This document shows positions 11,579-22,615 of a DNA stretch of 64,000 bases, in pieces. Below the pieces are notes generated by a model that ran no database searches, was not told the DNA's origin, and saw nothing but the letters and a program-made list of their open reading frames with translations. Made by a program: the position numbers and the translations under genes. The stretch is from Sarocladium kiliense. Lineage: Eukaryota > Ascomycota > Sordariomycetes > Hypocreales > Sarocladiaceae. The DNA lies in assembly GCA_030734395.1 (NCBI GenBank), contig JAUZTG010000016.1, positions 1,488,001-1,552,000 on the forward strand, read 5' to 3'. The first letter of the stretch is position 1; each line of letters begins with the position of its first letter.

Positions 11579-12391
11579 TCAGTTCACTATGCGAACCGTT
11601 GGCTCGATGAGCAATGCTCGAATCATATCTCCATTAGGGATATCGTTCTCCAGTGCCCTTTCGAGGGCAGCTTCCTTCGACGTTTCGATCCCTGCCTGCA
11701 GGTGTCGCTCGACCAGCCTCCCTAATGCAATGTCGGGTGATGCATCTACGAACCATCTGTCATGGAGTTAGCCATCAATTGAATAGTCGTGAAGCTGACA
11801 ATATCTTACCTATCGTCAACGAGAGCCGCAATTTGCTTCCACGGATCTTCATCAAGGAGAGTATAGTTGCCCTCAATGATCACGACACGAGTCCGAGATG
11901 ACACGGCGATGCTGTTCTCTACCGGATCTTTCTCGGCATGGTCGAAGCTTGGTGCAAGAATAAGCTCTTGTGGATCTCCTTTCGCTGTTACAGGGAGGTC
12001 CTTGAGCCTAGTAACCACATCAAGAAACCTATAGCTGTCGAATGTGAATGGGGCGCCTCGTCGACGAAAAGCATTCACAGAGTCGTCGAAGGTCGAAAGC
12101 GCTGCTTTGGTGTAGTGGAAACCGTCCTGAAAAGCTGTCAGCAGGGAACGAGGTGGTCTATGGGAGGTTCGAACCTACCATGGGTAGGACAGCAACATCG
12201 TCGATGCTATACTTGGGCAAGGCTTGTAGCAGGGCCGACGATATGGTTGATTTCCCAGAACCAGGGACACCAGCCAAGGCAATCAGAACACGACCATCGG
12301 GGTCAGACACAGCCTTAGCGGCAAGGAGGGCCTCGATGCGTCTGCAGAGGAGGGAGACACTCTCTCCCACGTCTGGCGTTTCCTTGGCCAT
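11579..12391 (-). CDS. P-loop nucleoside/uridine kinase-like protein (YFH7 type)
   Basis: Exons (5' to 3') 12391-12179, 12126-11810 and 11756-11579 give 235 aa. Walker A is GVPGSGKST at residues 41-49. DGFHYTKAAL with FRRRGAPFTFD, as in the uridine kinase/pantothenate kinase-like fold, follows directly across intron 1. VIIEGNYTLLD is the Walker-B-like strand, and WFVDASPDIALGRLVERH is the lid region. The start MAKETPD is the first in-frame ATG with a good context (purine at -3, G at +4); the frame stays open further upstream but only with a TTG. The family phosphorylates small molecules or acts as an ATPase, and the substrate is not predictable. The 3' end is 30 bp from the convergent Zn2Cys6 gene. 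Confidence 0.82.
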
Positions 12392-12839
12392 TGCAATGTT
12401 AGCCGGGGCTGAAATAATAGGGTTTGGTAAGTTGAACAGGCTACAGGCCAGGCTCTGCAGTAGAGGAACTGGACACTGGTCGGCATGAGCCAATACATAA
12501 ACTTCTACCCGTCAAATTACTGGCATGTATTCGTTACGCAAAGTGCTTCCCTTGTCTCGTCCGGCGCACTGGGTCACTGGTCACGTTTCTCCCCGGACTT
12601 CCCCACCTTCCGGAGCACGGCGCTCCGACCGGGGCTCCGTGTTGCGTCCAATGTCCTCCGAAGCCCAACAACAGCTGACAGGAACACATCAGCAGATCAG
12701 CAGAGAGTCAATCAAACAACCACTGAAGATCTACAGGCAGCCTTACCAGGCATGTCTTAAAATCCCCACCTCGGAGAACCGCCGAGGATTCGCCTGACCG
12801 GCACGCAACTAGCGTCCTCCGGCAATAGCATTATTGGAG

Positions 12840-12856
12840 CGGACGACTCTCGTCCG
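12840..12856 (+). promoter_or_regulatory. CGG-N11-CCG palindrome (GAL4-type zinc-cluster site)
   Basis: The sequence gcggacg-actct-cgtccgc (12839-12857) has perfect 7 bp arms. Its CGG and CCG triplets are exactly 11 bases apart, the spacing known for GAL4 binding. It lies about 365 bp before the transporter start. Confidence 0.4.
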
Positions 12857-13106
12857 CCCCACGACGTCACCCAGCACGAGAAAGTAATGAAAGCTTAGGT
12901 TACGTGTAGAATCGCACCATGGCCTCCAGCGTTCCGGCGGGGAACCTTTCAAGAATCCTTCTACGACTTCCCGCTTTCGACGCTACTAGCTGCGCTTCCC
13001 CACGGGAAAAACCAGAAAGGCTTGACTCCTCCGCGTGAGCAAGGAGTGTGGGTCTGACTCGTGTGTTTGGGGATGGGGAAGGAGATTTTAGTGTCTGGTT
13101 GGTTGT

Positions 13107-13113
13107 TATATAA
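13107..13113 (+). promoter_or_regulatory. TATA box of the sugar transporter gene
   Basis: TATATAA within ttatataagg, 109 bp upstream of the ATG at 13222, the usual fungal spacing. Confidence 0.6.
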
Positions 13114-13221
13114 GGATCGCGCGAGAACCTCCGGTGTGGGTGTTTTGTGGTTTTGTGATCTCCAGCATCAATACAATCGACATCATTCTGCAAAATATCG
13201 TTGAACGTAACATCCGTCAAG

Positions 13222-15103
13222 ATGGCAGACGTCAGTACTGCACCGGCTGCGGGCCCGAAGAAAGGTGTCTGGGTTCTGCTTCGTGAGAACCCGTTCTTGT
13301 TGGGTCTCTCTATGGTAGGCCGAAACATCATTTTGATTATCGCGTCTGGTGCATGCTAACGCATAGATCAGTTTGCGTCCCTTGGCGGCTTCCTCTTCGG
13401 CTATGATCAGGGCGTTGTCTCTGGGGTGTTGACCATGGAATCCTTCGCCTACCGTTTCCCTCGTATCTGGAACGACTCCAGCTTCCGTGGCTGGTTTGTC
13501 TCATCACTTCTTCTGCTTGCCTGGTTTGGCTCGCTCATTAATGGGCCTATCGCCGATACTCTCGGCCGCAAGGGTTCAATGATCCTGGCTGTCCTCATTT
13601 TCACCATTGGCTCCGTCTTCCAGACTGCTGCGTGGAACATCGCGTCTGCCTTCGCTGGCCGCGCTATTGCAGGCCTGGCAGTCGGTATGCTTACAATGAT
13701 TGTTCCCATGTATCTTTCTGAGGTTTCTTTGCCTGGTATTCGCGGTACTCTTGTTGTGCTTCAGCAGTTGAGCATCACGTTGGGCATCCTTGTCAGCTAC
13801 TGGTTGGAGTACGGGTATGTTCAAAGTCGTCCAGGTTGTATTCTAGCATCCAATACTGACAACAGAAAAGCACTCAGTACATAGGTGGCCATCGTTGCGC
13901 CCCAGGAGTTCCTTATACAGGCGGTACTATCTCTGAGCCTCGCTTCGATCCTCTCAACGACGTCCCCCCTGGTGGCTGCACCGGCCAATCCGACGCTGCC
14001 TGGCGCATCCCTCTCGGTATCCAGATAATCCCGGCTCTAGTTCTGGGAATCGGCATGCTATTCTTCCCCGAATCTCCTCGGTTCTACCTTATGCGTCACC
14101 AGGAGGACAAGGCCCTTCGCTCGCTGGCTAAGATCCGCCGCGTCCATCCCGACACGGCGTCTCTTCGCGATGAATACCTTGCTATTAAGGCTGAAGTTCT
14201 GTTCGACCAATCAATCTCGAGGGATAAGTTCCCAGGCAAGCGCGGTGTTAGCTTGTTCTTTGCGGAGTATTATTCGCTTCTCACCTCGTGGCCAACTTTC
14301 AAGCGCGTGTTCCTGGGATGCGCTATTATGTTCTTCCAGGTGAGATCATCTAGAAATAGGGCATGCCCTATAGCTTGAAACTAACGGCTTCTTAGCAATT
14401 CCTTGGTTGTAATGCCATTATCTACTATGCACCAACACTATTCAGGCAACTCGGTTTGACCGGTGGCACGGCTGGCCTCTTGGCTACTGGCGTCTATGGC
14501 ATTGTTAACACACTTTCAACACTTCCAGCACTCTTCCTCATTGACCGTGTTGGCCGCCGTCCCCTCCTTATGTGTGGTGCCACCGGTTGTGCTATCTGCC
14601 TCCTCATTGTCGGGGGCATCGTCGGCGGCTTCGCAGGCAGAATGACAGAACACAAAGCAGCCGGCTATGTTGGAATGGCATTTATTTACATCTACGACAT
14701 TAACTTTAGTTACTCGTTTGCGCCAATCGGCTGGGTTTATCCATCTGAGATATTCAATGTTGGCATCCGCTCGAAAGCACTCGCTTTGACCACCAGCGCA
14801 ACATGGATGTGTAACTTTATCATTGGACTAGTCACGCCTGATATGCTTGAGACTATCACCTACGGAACATATCTGTTCTTTGGCGGATGGGCCGTTGTGG
14901 CGATTGCCTTCACGTACTTTTTCATTCCGGAAACCAAGGGGAGGAGCCTGGAGGAAATGGACGACGTGTTCGGTGATACAGCAGCTCACGAGGAGAAAGT
15001 CAGGCTCGCGGAAATCGCTGCCTCAATGGGACTGACGGAAGCTTTGCCGGAAGAAAAGGTTGACCATGCGAGGGAAGCTGAGCAGGTCGAGCGGAAGGTC
15101 TAG
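13222..15103 (+). CDS. MFS sugar transporter (hexose/quinate permease family)
   Basis: Exons 13222-13314, 13372-13814, 13871-14339 and 14396-15103 give 570 aa, the normal length. There are twelve expected membrane segments. Family signatures appear in order: FLFGYDQGVVSG in TM1, ADTLGRKG in loop 2-3, GRAIAGLAVGM, PESPRFY after TM6, QFLGCNAIIYYAP in TM7 and PETKGRSLEEMD after TM12. Plasma-membrane proton-coupled sugar uptake is the family role; the exact substrate cannot be read. The acceptor of intron 1 is set at 13371 because the nearer AG at 13366 breaks frame. The promoter has a TATA box and a CGG-N11-CCG palindrome, suggesting control by a zinc-cluster regulator. Confidence 0.9.
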
Positions 15104-15565
15104 CTGAAGTTGCGTTGAGCTACGCGCCGGAACACCTCTGTTCAGGCAGTGCTAGCAACACCTTAGTGATAATGATGGAGAGAATATTTAAAATCTAAGA
15201 TCTATGCGTCGTAGTAGGCGCTATCCTTGAATTAACAGTCTTCAATACGCGAGGCCCAATCCGTCGTCCCTTGTCCCTTGCCAAACTCGTGCATTGACTT
15301 GGAGATGACCCGTGCTCTAGCTGTGCCAACTGTAGCTGCAGCTGTGAATGCTTGCTGTCAAAGCGCGAACTCTAACGACTGTTGTAACGGCCTTATGCTA
15401 ACGAGCGGTACCAAAAGCACCACTTTCAGCAACAAGAGTGACCAGTTTATAACCCAGAGCTTCGAACAAGTATAATTTCAAGACAAATGGTTTGCAATCT
15501 CCGACCATCTATTATCGCTCAGGTTATCCAAAAGGAGCTTTTCTAGCACCCTTTCCAATGAACAA
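15104..15565. other. Convergent intergenic region
   Basis: 3' flanks of the sugar transporter (plus) and peptidase (minus) genes. No coding or structural feature seen. Confidence 0.5.
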
Positions 15566-17455
15566 TCATGAGTTAAAAGGCTTCTCATCAACGGGACAAA
15601 CGATTCCGTCCCCAGGGAGCGCCCCTTCTACGAAGTACTCTCTTACAATCCTATCGGTGCAATGAGACCTTTGCGCAAGGCTTGCATGCTACAAAGATGT
15701 TGTTAGGTTAAAGGATGTCATACGAGGGATGTATAGTCGGAACAGGAAGAACGTAGTCAACTCACTCCGAACCCATTTTGCTCCACGACACTGCCTCCAA
15801 GAAGCCTCCCCAGTTTCCTCGCAGAATCGATTGGTGTGACAGGGTCATACGTGTTTCCCAGTATCAGAACAGGGTTCTTCGTATGCACTTTGAAATCGCC
15901 CATGTATCGCTCTTTGGCTTCCATTTTCCACTGCGCGCACAAGGCCATCACACCCACAGGGCCTGTGCCGAACCATCTGCTCGTCGAGGCCAGCTTTCCA
16001 AATACGTCGTTCATCGATTGAAGGTCAGGTGTTCGAACTGACCTGTCGCCGCATTTGATTCCCGCATTGGCTTCAGGCACAGCGCCGGAGGAATAGATCG
16101 TTTCAGCAACCCCTGCGAGAGCCTCGGTATCGCGGCTGAGAACGAGATCAAGTACTGTGGAAGCCTCCGACCAGGTAATGGGGGTGTATAATGTCTCCAG
16201 GAAGAAGCTTATCATTTGGCTGTAATCGATGATATAGTCTCCTGCGGGGATGGGCGTGGACTTGAGATCATCGAAAAGGTCAAAGATCGTACTCTCTAGT
16301 TCCGCGCCGGTAAAGTTGTGTCTCGCCAAAGCACAGGCCTCAGGTCCGGCAGTGATACAGGCTGAGAAGAAGCCGAACGCAGCCTCATCTGATTTGACCA
16401 GCATATCAAGGTCGCTAAATGAATGAGCAACTCACCTTGAAACGTAACGCCTGGGTGGAAGGCAAGTAAAAGTGACTTACTAAGAGTGGTAATACTCGAC
16501 TGGGTTAAGGACTCCATCGAGTATGATCTTGTCCATTCTCTCAGGGAACATAGCAGCAGCGGTGGCGCCAAGAGTAGAACCATATGAGATGCCTATCAGT
16601 TGTTCCACATATGTCAGTCTTCTTTGGCTTGAATCTGATATCAGAATGGGGTCTTGCATTACCCCAGAACCGCAGCATCCCGTCCTCATCAAGCGCATCA
16701 ACAATCCTCATCATGTCTCTCACGACAAAAGCAGTACCAATTAGAGAGCCGTGCTTGTCAGATTGTGCGGTGTAGCACTTATTGGCAATGATCTGGGAGT
16801 GTGCCCATGGTCGGGCCAGGGAGGTAGAGGAGGCGTCACCCACGTATTCGGGGACCCGGCTGATAGCTTGGGCCCTTTCAGCCTCGTTTTCGTAACATGT
16901 GAACGAGAGAGTGTTGCCGGTTGCTCTGTAAGATGTCAATGAACTTGTTAGCCGTGGTTCGGGGTTCACCTGAACAAGATACAGGACACTTGCCGTGGGT
17001 TGAAGCTGATAAGGTCGTTGTAGCCACCCGTAACGCTATATCACATTAGCACATAGTCTCGAGTTCATAGAGAACCGATTGCAGAACCTGAGCTTTTGGG
17101 AAAGAAGGTGTACTTACTTCAGCATATGTTCAGCGTATATTGCCATGGCCTCCAAGCCTGTCGCTCCTGGCCCACCCCAATTATACAGAATACTCCCATT
17201 CGAAGCTCGCTCACCTTCCGTAGCGGGGACACGGATGAGATCCAGCTGCAGTGTTGTATTCGAATCCTTATCTGTGTAGTCCAGTGGCACGATAAGGTGT
17301 CCGCATTGCACAGGAACGGTGGCCAGGCTGCTGATGGCTTCGTCACAAGGGCCCCATTTGATGCTGCTATTGCGACATTTGCTGTGTTGAGGTCGTGATG
17401 GTATAAGATGACAGACGGCTGATGGCAGCCAGCCGAGGAGGAAAGTTATCTTCAT
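15566..17455 (-). CDS. Secreted alpha/beta hydrolase peptidase (S33, TAP-like)
   Basis: Exons (5' to 3') 17455-17118, 17035-16994, 16925-16663, 16592-16481, 16414-15766 and 15688-15566 give 508 aa. It has a signal peptide (MKITFLLGWLPSAVCHL). NWGGPGATG is the oxyanion-region motif of proline-iminopeptidase relatives, LISFNPRATG the following strand, and GISYGS the nucleophile elbow (Ser). LGNTYDPVTPID holds the acid Asp, and NGFGHASLAQ, across the last intron, the catalytic His. Secreted tripeptidyl or prolyl aminopeptidase activity is likely. Intron 2 (16926-16993) has a GC donor (GCAAGT); no GT alternative keeps frame. A TATA box lies 80 bp upstream. Confidence 0.85.
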
Positions 17456-17534
17456 GTTGCCTGAGGGTAAATGGAGTGTGGTATGATAGGTGGAAGGGTA
17501 CATGGGTGGCTGCAAACAAGAGACTGATCACAGC

Positions 17535-17541
17535 TTATATA
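17535..17541 (-). promoter_or_regulatory. TATA box of the peptidase gene
   Basis: TATATAA on the minus strand (ctatataagc), 80 bp before the ATG at 17455. Confidence 0.5.
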
Positions 17542-18034
17542 GTTGGTGCGCACAGAACGTGGCTCATGGGCTGTACTTAGGGCATGTCGGGCGATGGCCA
17601 TACTACTTCATGGTGTTTTATCCTACATCTGATGTACATGGTGACCCTGGTAAATGCCAAGATCGACAATGTTGATGCCACTCCTAAACTTTGTGAGAGC
17701 GCTGGGTAATTCCTGATCGAGACTAGCCACGAGGTTCATTACGAAGTGGAACATTTAGTCTTAATGCAATCATGAAGCGATCGCTAGGGAGAGCGCATGG
17801 TACATTCTAATTGAGTAAAGCAAGGGTCGATGCTTTCGGGGCTGAGCGTCTCCTCAGCCACGAGGTGACATCTCCAGGTATATCCCTGCATAGCATCCTA
17901 TTCGTGGTAGCTTTAAATGGGCGAGAGAGAATACTCATTACAGTATCATCTCCCCGTTGGCATTGTCCTCTGCTCCCTATCAGACGGATCCTGGCCTCGG
18001 AGCAGAATGCCTCACCCTGGCCCGTGCTGATTCT
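17542..18034. other. Intergenic, no gene seen
   Basis: Upstream flank of the peptidase gene and 3' flank of the second Zn2Cys6 gene. I see no further feature. Confidence 0.45.
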
Positions 18035-19757
18035 TTATTGAACACAGCATACGCCTTGCACTCCACCATCATACCTTACCGGACCGGTCAATTCAGCACT
18101 CTCCACAGATTCAAGAGGAATAACGCCCTCACCCGCTCGTACCCACTTCTGCCGTCTGTGCCTTAATGCCTTGAACCTCCCCGCCCACCAAGTTGCCAGA
18201 TCCATCCACCTCGTCTGCTTGAAATCACTTTGCCACTCGCTTAGCAGCGCGGCCACTTCTTCCATCTGCCGCTTTTCGCCTGCTTCCTTCGCTAATAGCC
18301 AAGCCAGGATCAGGCAAAATGGTATATGCTCTCCGCCTAGAGGCCGGTACTGCGACGTCACCTTCGCAAGAGCAAGAGATGTAGCCACCAAGTCAGTCGC
18401 ATCTGACGAGAGAAAAGATTGACTGGTAGGCTGGGTGGCTTGCTGGATACCATTTAGAATCATCATGAAAGTGATCAAGACAGCATAAATTGCAGAGTAG
18501 TCCCTCATCACCCTCTTTAGAGAACCTTGTTTGGGATTCTTTTCAGAGGATCTTGTTGCTTGGCCTACGATCCGTCGCAACTTGACCTCATCCTGTTTGA
18601 AGAGCAGATACGACTGGGCGATATCTGGGCCGTTTGTCTCCGGGTGCTTGATGCAATTAATCACCTGCGCGAGGCTGCGGTATTGCATACTAGGTAAGAA
18701 GTATTCGTCGTCTTCCTGGCCGTGCTGCCTTCCATCATTGCCGTTTGCCGGATCAAATGGTTCTAAGGCCTGCCACAGCCAATTGCCCAGGTCGAGTCGA
18801 GGGTTACATATACTTTCGAGCATCTTGGAATTACCGCGTTAGCCGACGGCAAACCGTGGTGGGCGACTAAAACCTACCAGTGGGATGCAAAGCGTGAGGA
18901 ACATGTGAATACAGAACTCATCGGTCAACCCTTGTTTAACGGCAATCTTGAGGAGGTACTCAATACCCTCTCCATGCGTTGTATATCGCTGCACCTGGCA
19001 TCCCGCCCATCCCTGAAGTTAAAGAACTGATGTAAGCCATAGACAAAGGCTCTTATGCTCGTTGGACCATACCTGGCATATCATGACAAGATAGATCGCA
19101 CAAAGGGTATGTGATGTATGACTATGCACCACACCCACATGTGAGCCAGCCAAACTGCCACTCAGCATCTCTAATGCATACTGATAGTGAGACAGCACTT
19201 GCAGGGATAGTCCCTTCTTTTGAGTGTTGCAGCGCAGATCAGCCGCACAGGTCGTGAAAGCGTAGGCTGCTGCATCTAGAACACGACTAGATCCGATACG
19301 TGCCGGAAGACCCTGCAGGAATGCACCGTAGCATGTCACGTCGAAGCGAAGGTCTGTGATGCTCAGCAGTTCAACCAGCGACTTAATGAGGTGGGACTCC
19401 ACGTTATAGGGGATGTGCAGAACAGCAGTTTGATCATGCAGCACAACCCTGTCCTTCATTTTCCTGAATGGCTTTGCAGCGCTTGTGGTGGACTTGACGC
19501 ATCTTACAGACCCATTGGAGCCATGGACAGTGGCTGGACTGAATGTCTGTTGTTGCTTGTACATGAACCGCTGCTCGCCACAGCCGACGCAGGATATCTT
19601 CAGTCGCGCACATCGAGAGCATTGGGGTCTTTCTAGATCGCACTTGAGGGCCGTTATGAGTAAGGATATAACCATTTCATCAAGTAACGTGAGGGCTTGC
19701 CTTTTTCTTTTGCTTGCGGCACGCGTTGCAGCCGCGACTGGAAGGAACGCCCGGCAT
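18035..19757 (-). CDS. Zn2Cys6 transcription factor (516 aa)
   Basis: Exons (5' to 3') 19757-19701, 19642-19073, 19012-18878 and 18823-18035. The product starts MPGVPSSRGCNACRKQKKK, with zinc-cluster Cys at 10, 13, 20, 27, 30 and 37 (CDLERPQCSRC follows across intron 1). The rest is the helical DUF3468-like body common in such regulators (SHLIKSLVELLSIT, ALEMLSGSLAG). Intron 1 falls exactly between the two halves of the zinc cluster and begins with GCAAGC, a GC donor; no GT is available that keeps the cluster. The C-terminal exon is one open 263-codon frame. A nuclear regulator is expected, with no clear target. Neighbours give no pathway context. Confidence 0.8.
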
Positions 19758-20422
19758 CGCTGCTTCGATCTCTGTGTGTTGATAGAGGCTAACGTCCGAT
19801 CACTGTTAGGCCTTCTGGGGAGCTCTCTAATGGCTTTCGGGTGTTGCCTAGGTGTCATTCGGCCTCTGCTTACCCCCCGATGTTCTCGAAATGAGTATCT
19901 GTAAGGTGCTAGTAGAGTCTGAGGTCCGGAGATTGAGGAGGCAGCTGCAGGTCTGCTTGGACAAGAAAACGAAGCGAGGCTTAATACATTAGACTATCTT
20001 TGCTTCGACATGGGCGCCCAGTGAGTACTAGATAGCGGCTGAGATCAGGGGCCTGCGCATCCCCGTCATCCTGGGCCTGCGCATTCCCGTCATCCTTGGC
20101 CTTCGTTAAATGCTGTGCGCTATGACTGAGCGCCTCATCGAACCTGTTCTGGTCTAGCCTCGCTTCAGGAGGATGCGTAGCTTGGCTTGGGATCACCTGC
20201 GCCGCAACGGACTAACATGAAAGGAGCCGGAATGAGAGTCAAGCGTAGAAGCATTTCGTTGGTTCTCGATTCAAATTGAAGATCTGCCTAGACTGGACTC
20301 CGCATAGACCTATTGATTTGTGCTTCTCGCACTCTCAGGTATAAGTAGCCCGAAACGAATCCCAATTCAAATGTACCGCGGTGACAGCGCCACGAAACAG
20401 ATATCGCAGCAGTAACATCAGT
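19758..20422. other. Divergent intergenic region with a short upstream ORF
   Basis: Promoters of the Zn2Cys6 gene (minus) and the alpha/beta hydrolase (plus). A 14-codon upstream ORF (ATG 20371, stop 20413-20415) ends 7 bp before the hydrolase ATG. A small direct repeat, cctgcgcattcccgtcatcct or near copies, lies at about 20052-20100. Confidence 0.45.
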
Positions 20423-21565
20423 ATGCTACGCCAGTTGAACCTGAGCCATATTTCGCATCGTCTTCGAAACTGCACAAGCCCTTTTCTGGAGTCGCTCGTT
20501 TCCAAGATTTCTACTTCCGTCTCAACTATGACCACTACGCCAACGCTGCCTCACTCACAGCCCACCAGCACCGCATCTCCCAACGCCATCTCTTGGTCGT
20601 GTTTACTAAACCTGAAAAGTCTGGAGGGAAGAGTTCCAAAACACTTCCTGAAGTACCCCCCTCCAGATGATGTTCAACTCCTCGTCCTCCCAGATGGCCG
20701 GCACATGGCTTATGGCATCTACGGGTCCCAATGTGCCGACGCCGATACCTTCATCTTCTGCCACGGCACGCCAGATAGCCGTGTTTCTGCCTGCCTAACA
20801 CCATCTGATGGCGCCATGGCTAAAAGACTCAACATTCGCTGGATCGGTATCGACAGGCCTGGCTTTGGGTTCTCAACTTTCTTACCTGGGCGAACGGCTC
20901 TAGGCTGGGTTGATGATCTCCGGCATCTCATCCGGCATCTCGGCCTGCGGAAGTACCGCGTTCTTGGAGCAAGTGGTGGAACACCCTACGCGCTTGCTTG
21001 CGCAAAGCTGCTCCCCAAGGATGAAATCCTCTCCGTCGGCGTCGCATTCGGCATTGCACCTTGGGAGGCAGGATCGAAAGGTCTGAGCATATACAATCGC
21101 CTGGGAATGTTCATCTGGGGTCACTTTCCAAACATCATGGCCAAAGCCCTAGACAAAGAGCTAGTTACCTTAGTTCACCAGCACGATATTGAACCAACAC
21201 TCCAGCTCACACGAAAGTTTGCCCGGAATACGACCAAAAAGGATCGTGAGCTCTTGGAGCAAGATGATCAGATTCAGGGATTCGCATCGATCTGGCGTGA
21301 AGTGTTTCGGCAAGGATCATCGCAGGCTTGGGTCGCGGATAGCAAGATTGCGACGGAGCAATGGGGCTTTGAGCTTGAAAATGTCGGATATGAAGGGGTG
21401 AGGTTGTGGTATGGCAAAGAGGATGTGAACACGCCGCCAAACGCGGGTAGGTACATGGCGGATAGGCTACCTGGAGCGGTATACAAGGAGTATGAGGGGA
21501 GAAGTCACTTCACCATGTGGGAGAATATTGAGGAGATATTGACAGACATGCGGAGAGACGTCTAA
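20423..21565 (+). CDS. Alpha/beta hydrolase (380 aa)
   Basis: Single exon. The N-terminus (about 60 aa, Ser/Arg-rich, few acids) may be a mitochondrial or other targeting peptide; a second in-frame ATG at 20528 would remove half of it. The hydrolase fold follows: FIFCHGTPDSR (HG oxyanion motif), IGIDRPGFGFS, and LGASGGTPYA with the nucleophile Ser in G-x-S-G-G. LWYGKEDVNTPP holds the likely acid Asp, and EGRSHFTMWEN the catalytic His. This layout is usual for fungal soluble-epoxide-hydrolase-like or esterase-like enzymes; the substrate is unknown. A 14-codon upstream ORF ends 7 bp before this ATG and could lower translation. Confidence 0.82.
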   Translation: MLRQLNLSHISHRLRNCTSPFLESLVSKISTSVSTMTTTPTLPHSQPTSTASPNAISWSCLLNLKSLEGRVPKHFLKYPPPDDVQLLVLPDGRHMAYGIYGSQCADADTFIFCHGTPDSRVSACLTPSDGAMAKRLNIRWIGIDRPGFGFSTFLPGRTALGWVDDLRHLIRHLGLRKYRVLGASGGTPYALACAKLLPKDEILSVGVAFGIAPWEAGSKGLSIYNRLGMFIWGHFPNIMAKALDKELVTLVHQHDIEPTLQLTRKFARNTTKKDRELLEQDDQIQGFASIWREVFRQGSSQAWVADSKIATEQWGFELENVGYEGVRLWYGKEDVNTPPNAGRYMADRLPGAVYKEYEGRSHFTMWENIEEILTDMRRDV

Positions 21566-22615
21566 TAGATTATGTGTTGTTACAGATGAGCGACAATTAA
21601 AACGCTAGGCTTCTTCTATTAGTCCACCTGGTGGTCCAACCTCGCGGCAAGTCGTTGCAGTTACCTTCCTTACATTGACCTACAAAGTCTGGACTTTATG
21701 CAGTGACCCAATGACTGTCGAGTCATTCTATGATAAGAGAGACGGCTCAGACTGGATACGACAGGTTCAAGACTGTCGCGAAGTTGAACCAGATAATTGA
21801 AGAATAGTAAAGCAGACCCCGAAACAAGAGATAGTTGCAAGTTGCAACATGAAGCTTTTCGTTCTCACAACGTACTGTGTGTAATCACAGTCCCGGACTT
21901 CGCAGACTTTAGGTAGTCTTGGGATTTTCCCTTCCAATCTGGCACAATCCTGCCTTTGTTCGAGTATGTGCTTGTCTAGTTCCATAACATATAAGCCAAG
22001 CTCGTCGAGCACTCAACACTAGTTCGCAGTCTCTAAAGGAGCCAGTCTAGGAATTCCTCCACGGCTTTCGATCCTCAGACTTCACGAAGATCATCCAGTC
22101 TCCATTGTCTATCTGGGGCCAAGAGATGCTGGACCCTCACCAAGAGCTACGATGGCCAGGGATCAACATGGCCTACACGTCATTGGCCTCATACCAAGGC
22201 GAGATCTGCCAGAGCTGCGACACGCAAGATCTGGATCATCTAGGCAATGATGACAGAAGCCCACAAAAAACACGGCTGCATTGTCTCAGGGCAGATCGTG
22301 CCTCACAAGACATGGAGGGTTTCCGTGTCACTCAACCGTCAGGTGTAAATAGAGGGGTACCCCGCCCCCGCCGCCGTCGTTGCACCACTGAAAGCACTGG
22401 TGGGGGGTGACGCACGCCGCTCCTCATCCCTCCTCCCACTGCCCGCCTCCCTTCTGCGCTGCGCGTTTGGGCCTCCATTCGAAACGCCCAACTCTCGTGA
22501 TCCCCTCCTTTCTCCAACCGCACGCCGACACCTCCCTCTCCTTTCTCCCTTCCCCCAATAACCGACACCCCACGACACGAAGCCCTCTCCCAGGAGGCCA
22601 CTGCTCACGCCCGTC
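21566..22615. other. Intergenic, no gene seen
   Basis: 3' flank of the hydrolase and the promoter of the SH3BGR-like gene. The last 230 bp are GC- and CT-rich (cccgcccccgccgccg near 22362-22377, then a long CT-rich leader to the ATG). A minus-strand frame (21767-22012) lacks an ATG at its start and any domain. Confidence 0.5.

Larger units (their letters stand above)
12392..13221. promoter_or_regulatory. Divergent promoter region: kinase / sugar transporter
   Basis: This is about 830 bp between the kinase (minus) and the sugar transporter (plus). It is rich in CCG/CGG and CCCC motifs that could be Zn2Cys6 or CreA-type sites. It contains a GAL4-type palindrome (12840-12856) and a TATA box (13107-13113). 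An open frame on the minus strand (12900-13331) crosses the promoter and the transporter's first exon; it is not a gene. Confidence 0.5.

Noticed and set aside
12160..12190. tRNA-like T-loop sequence ggttcgaacct
   Set aside because: It lies across the first splice donor of the kinase gene, with no acceptor or anticodon stem around it.
12900..13331. 143-codon minus-strand frame
   Set aside because: It crosses the TATA box and first exon of the sugar transporter; no domain.
21767..22012. 81-codon minus-strand frame
   Set aside because: It begins with GTG rather than ATG and has no recognisable domain.
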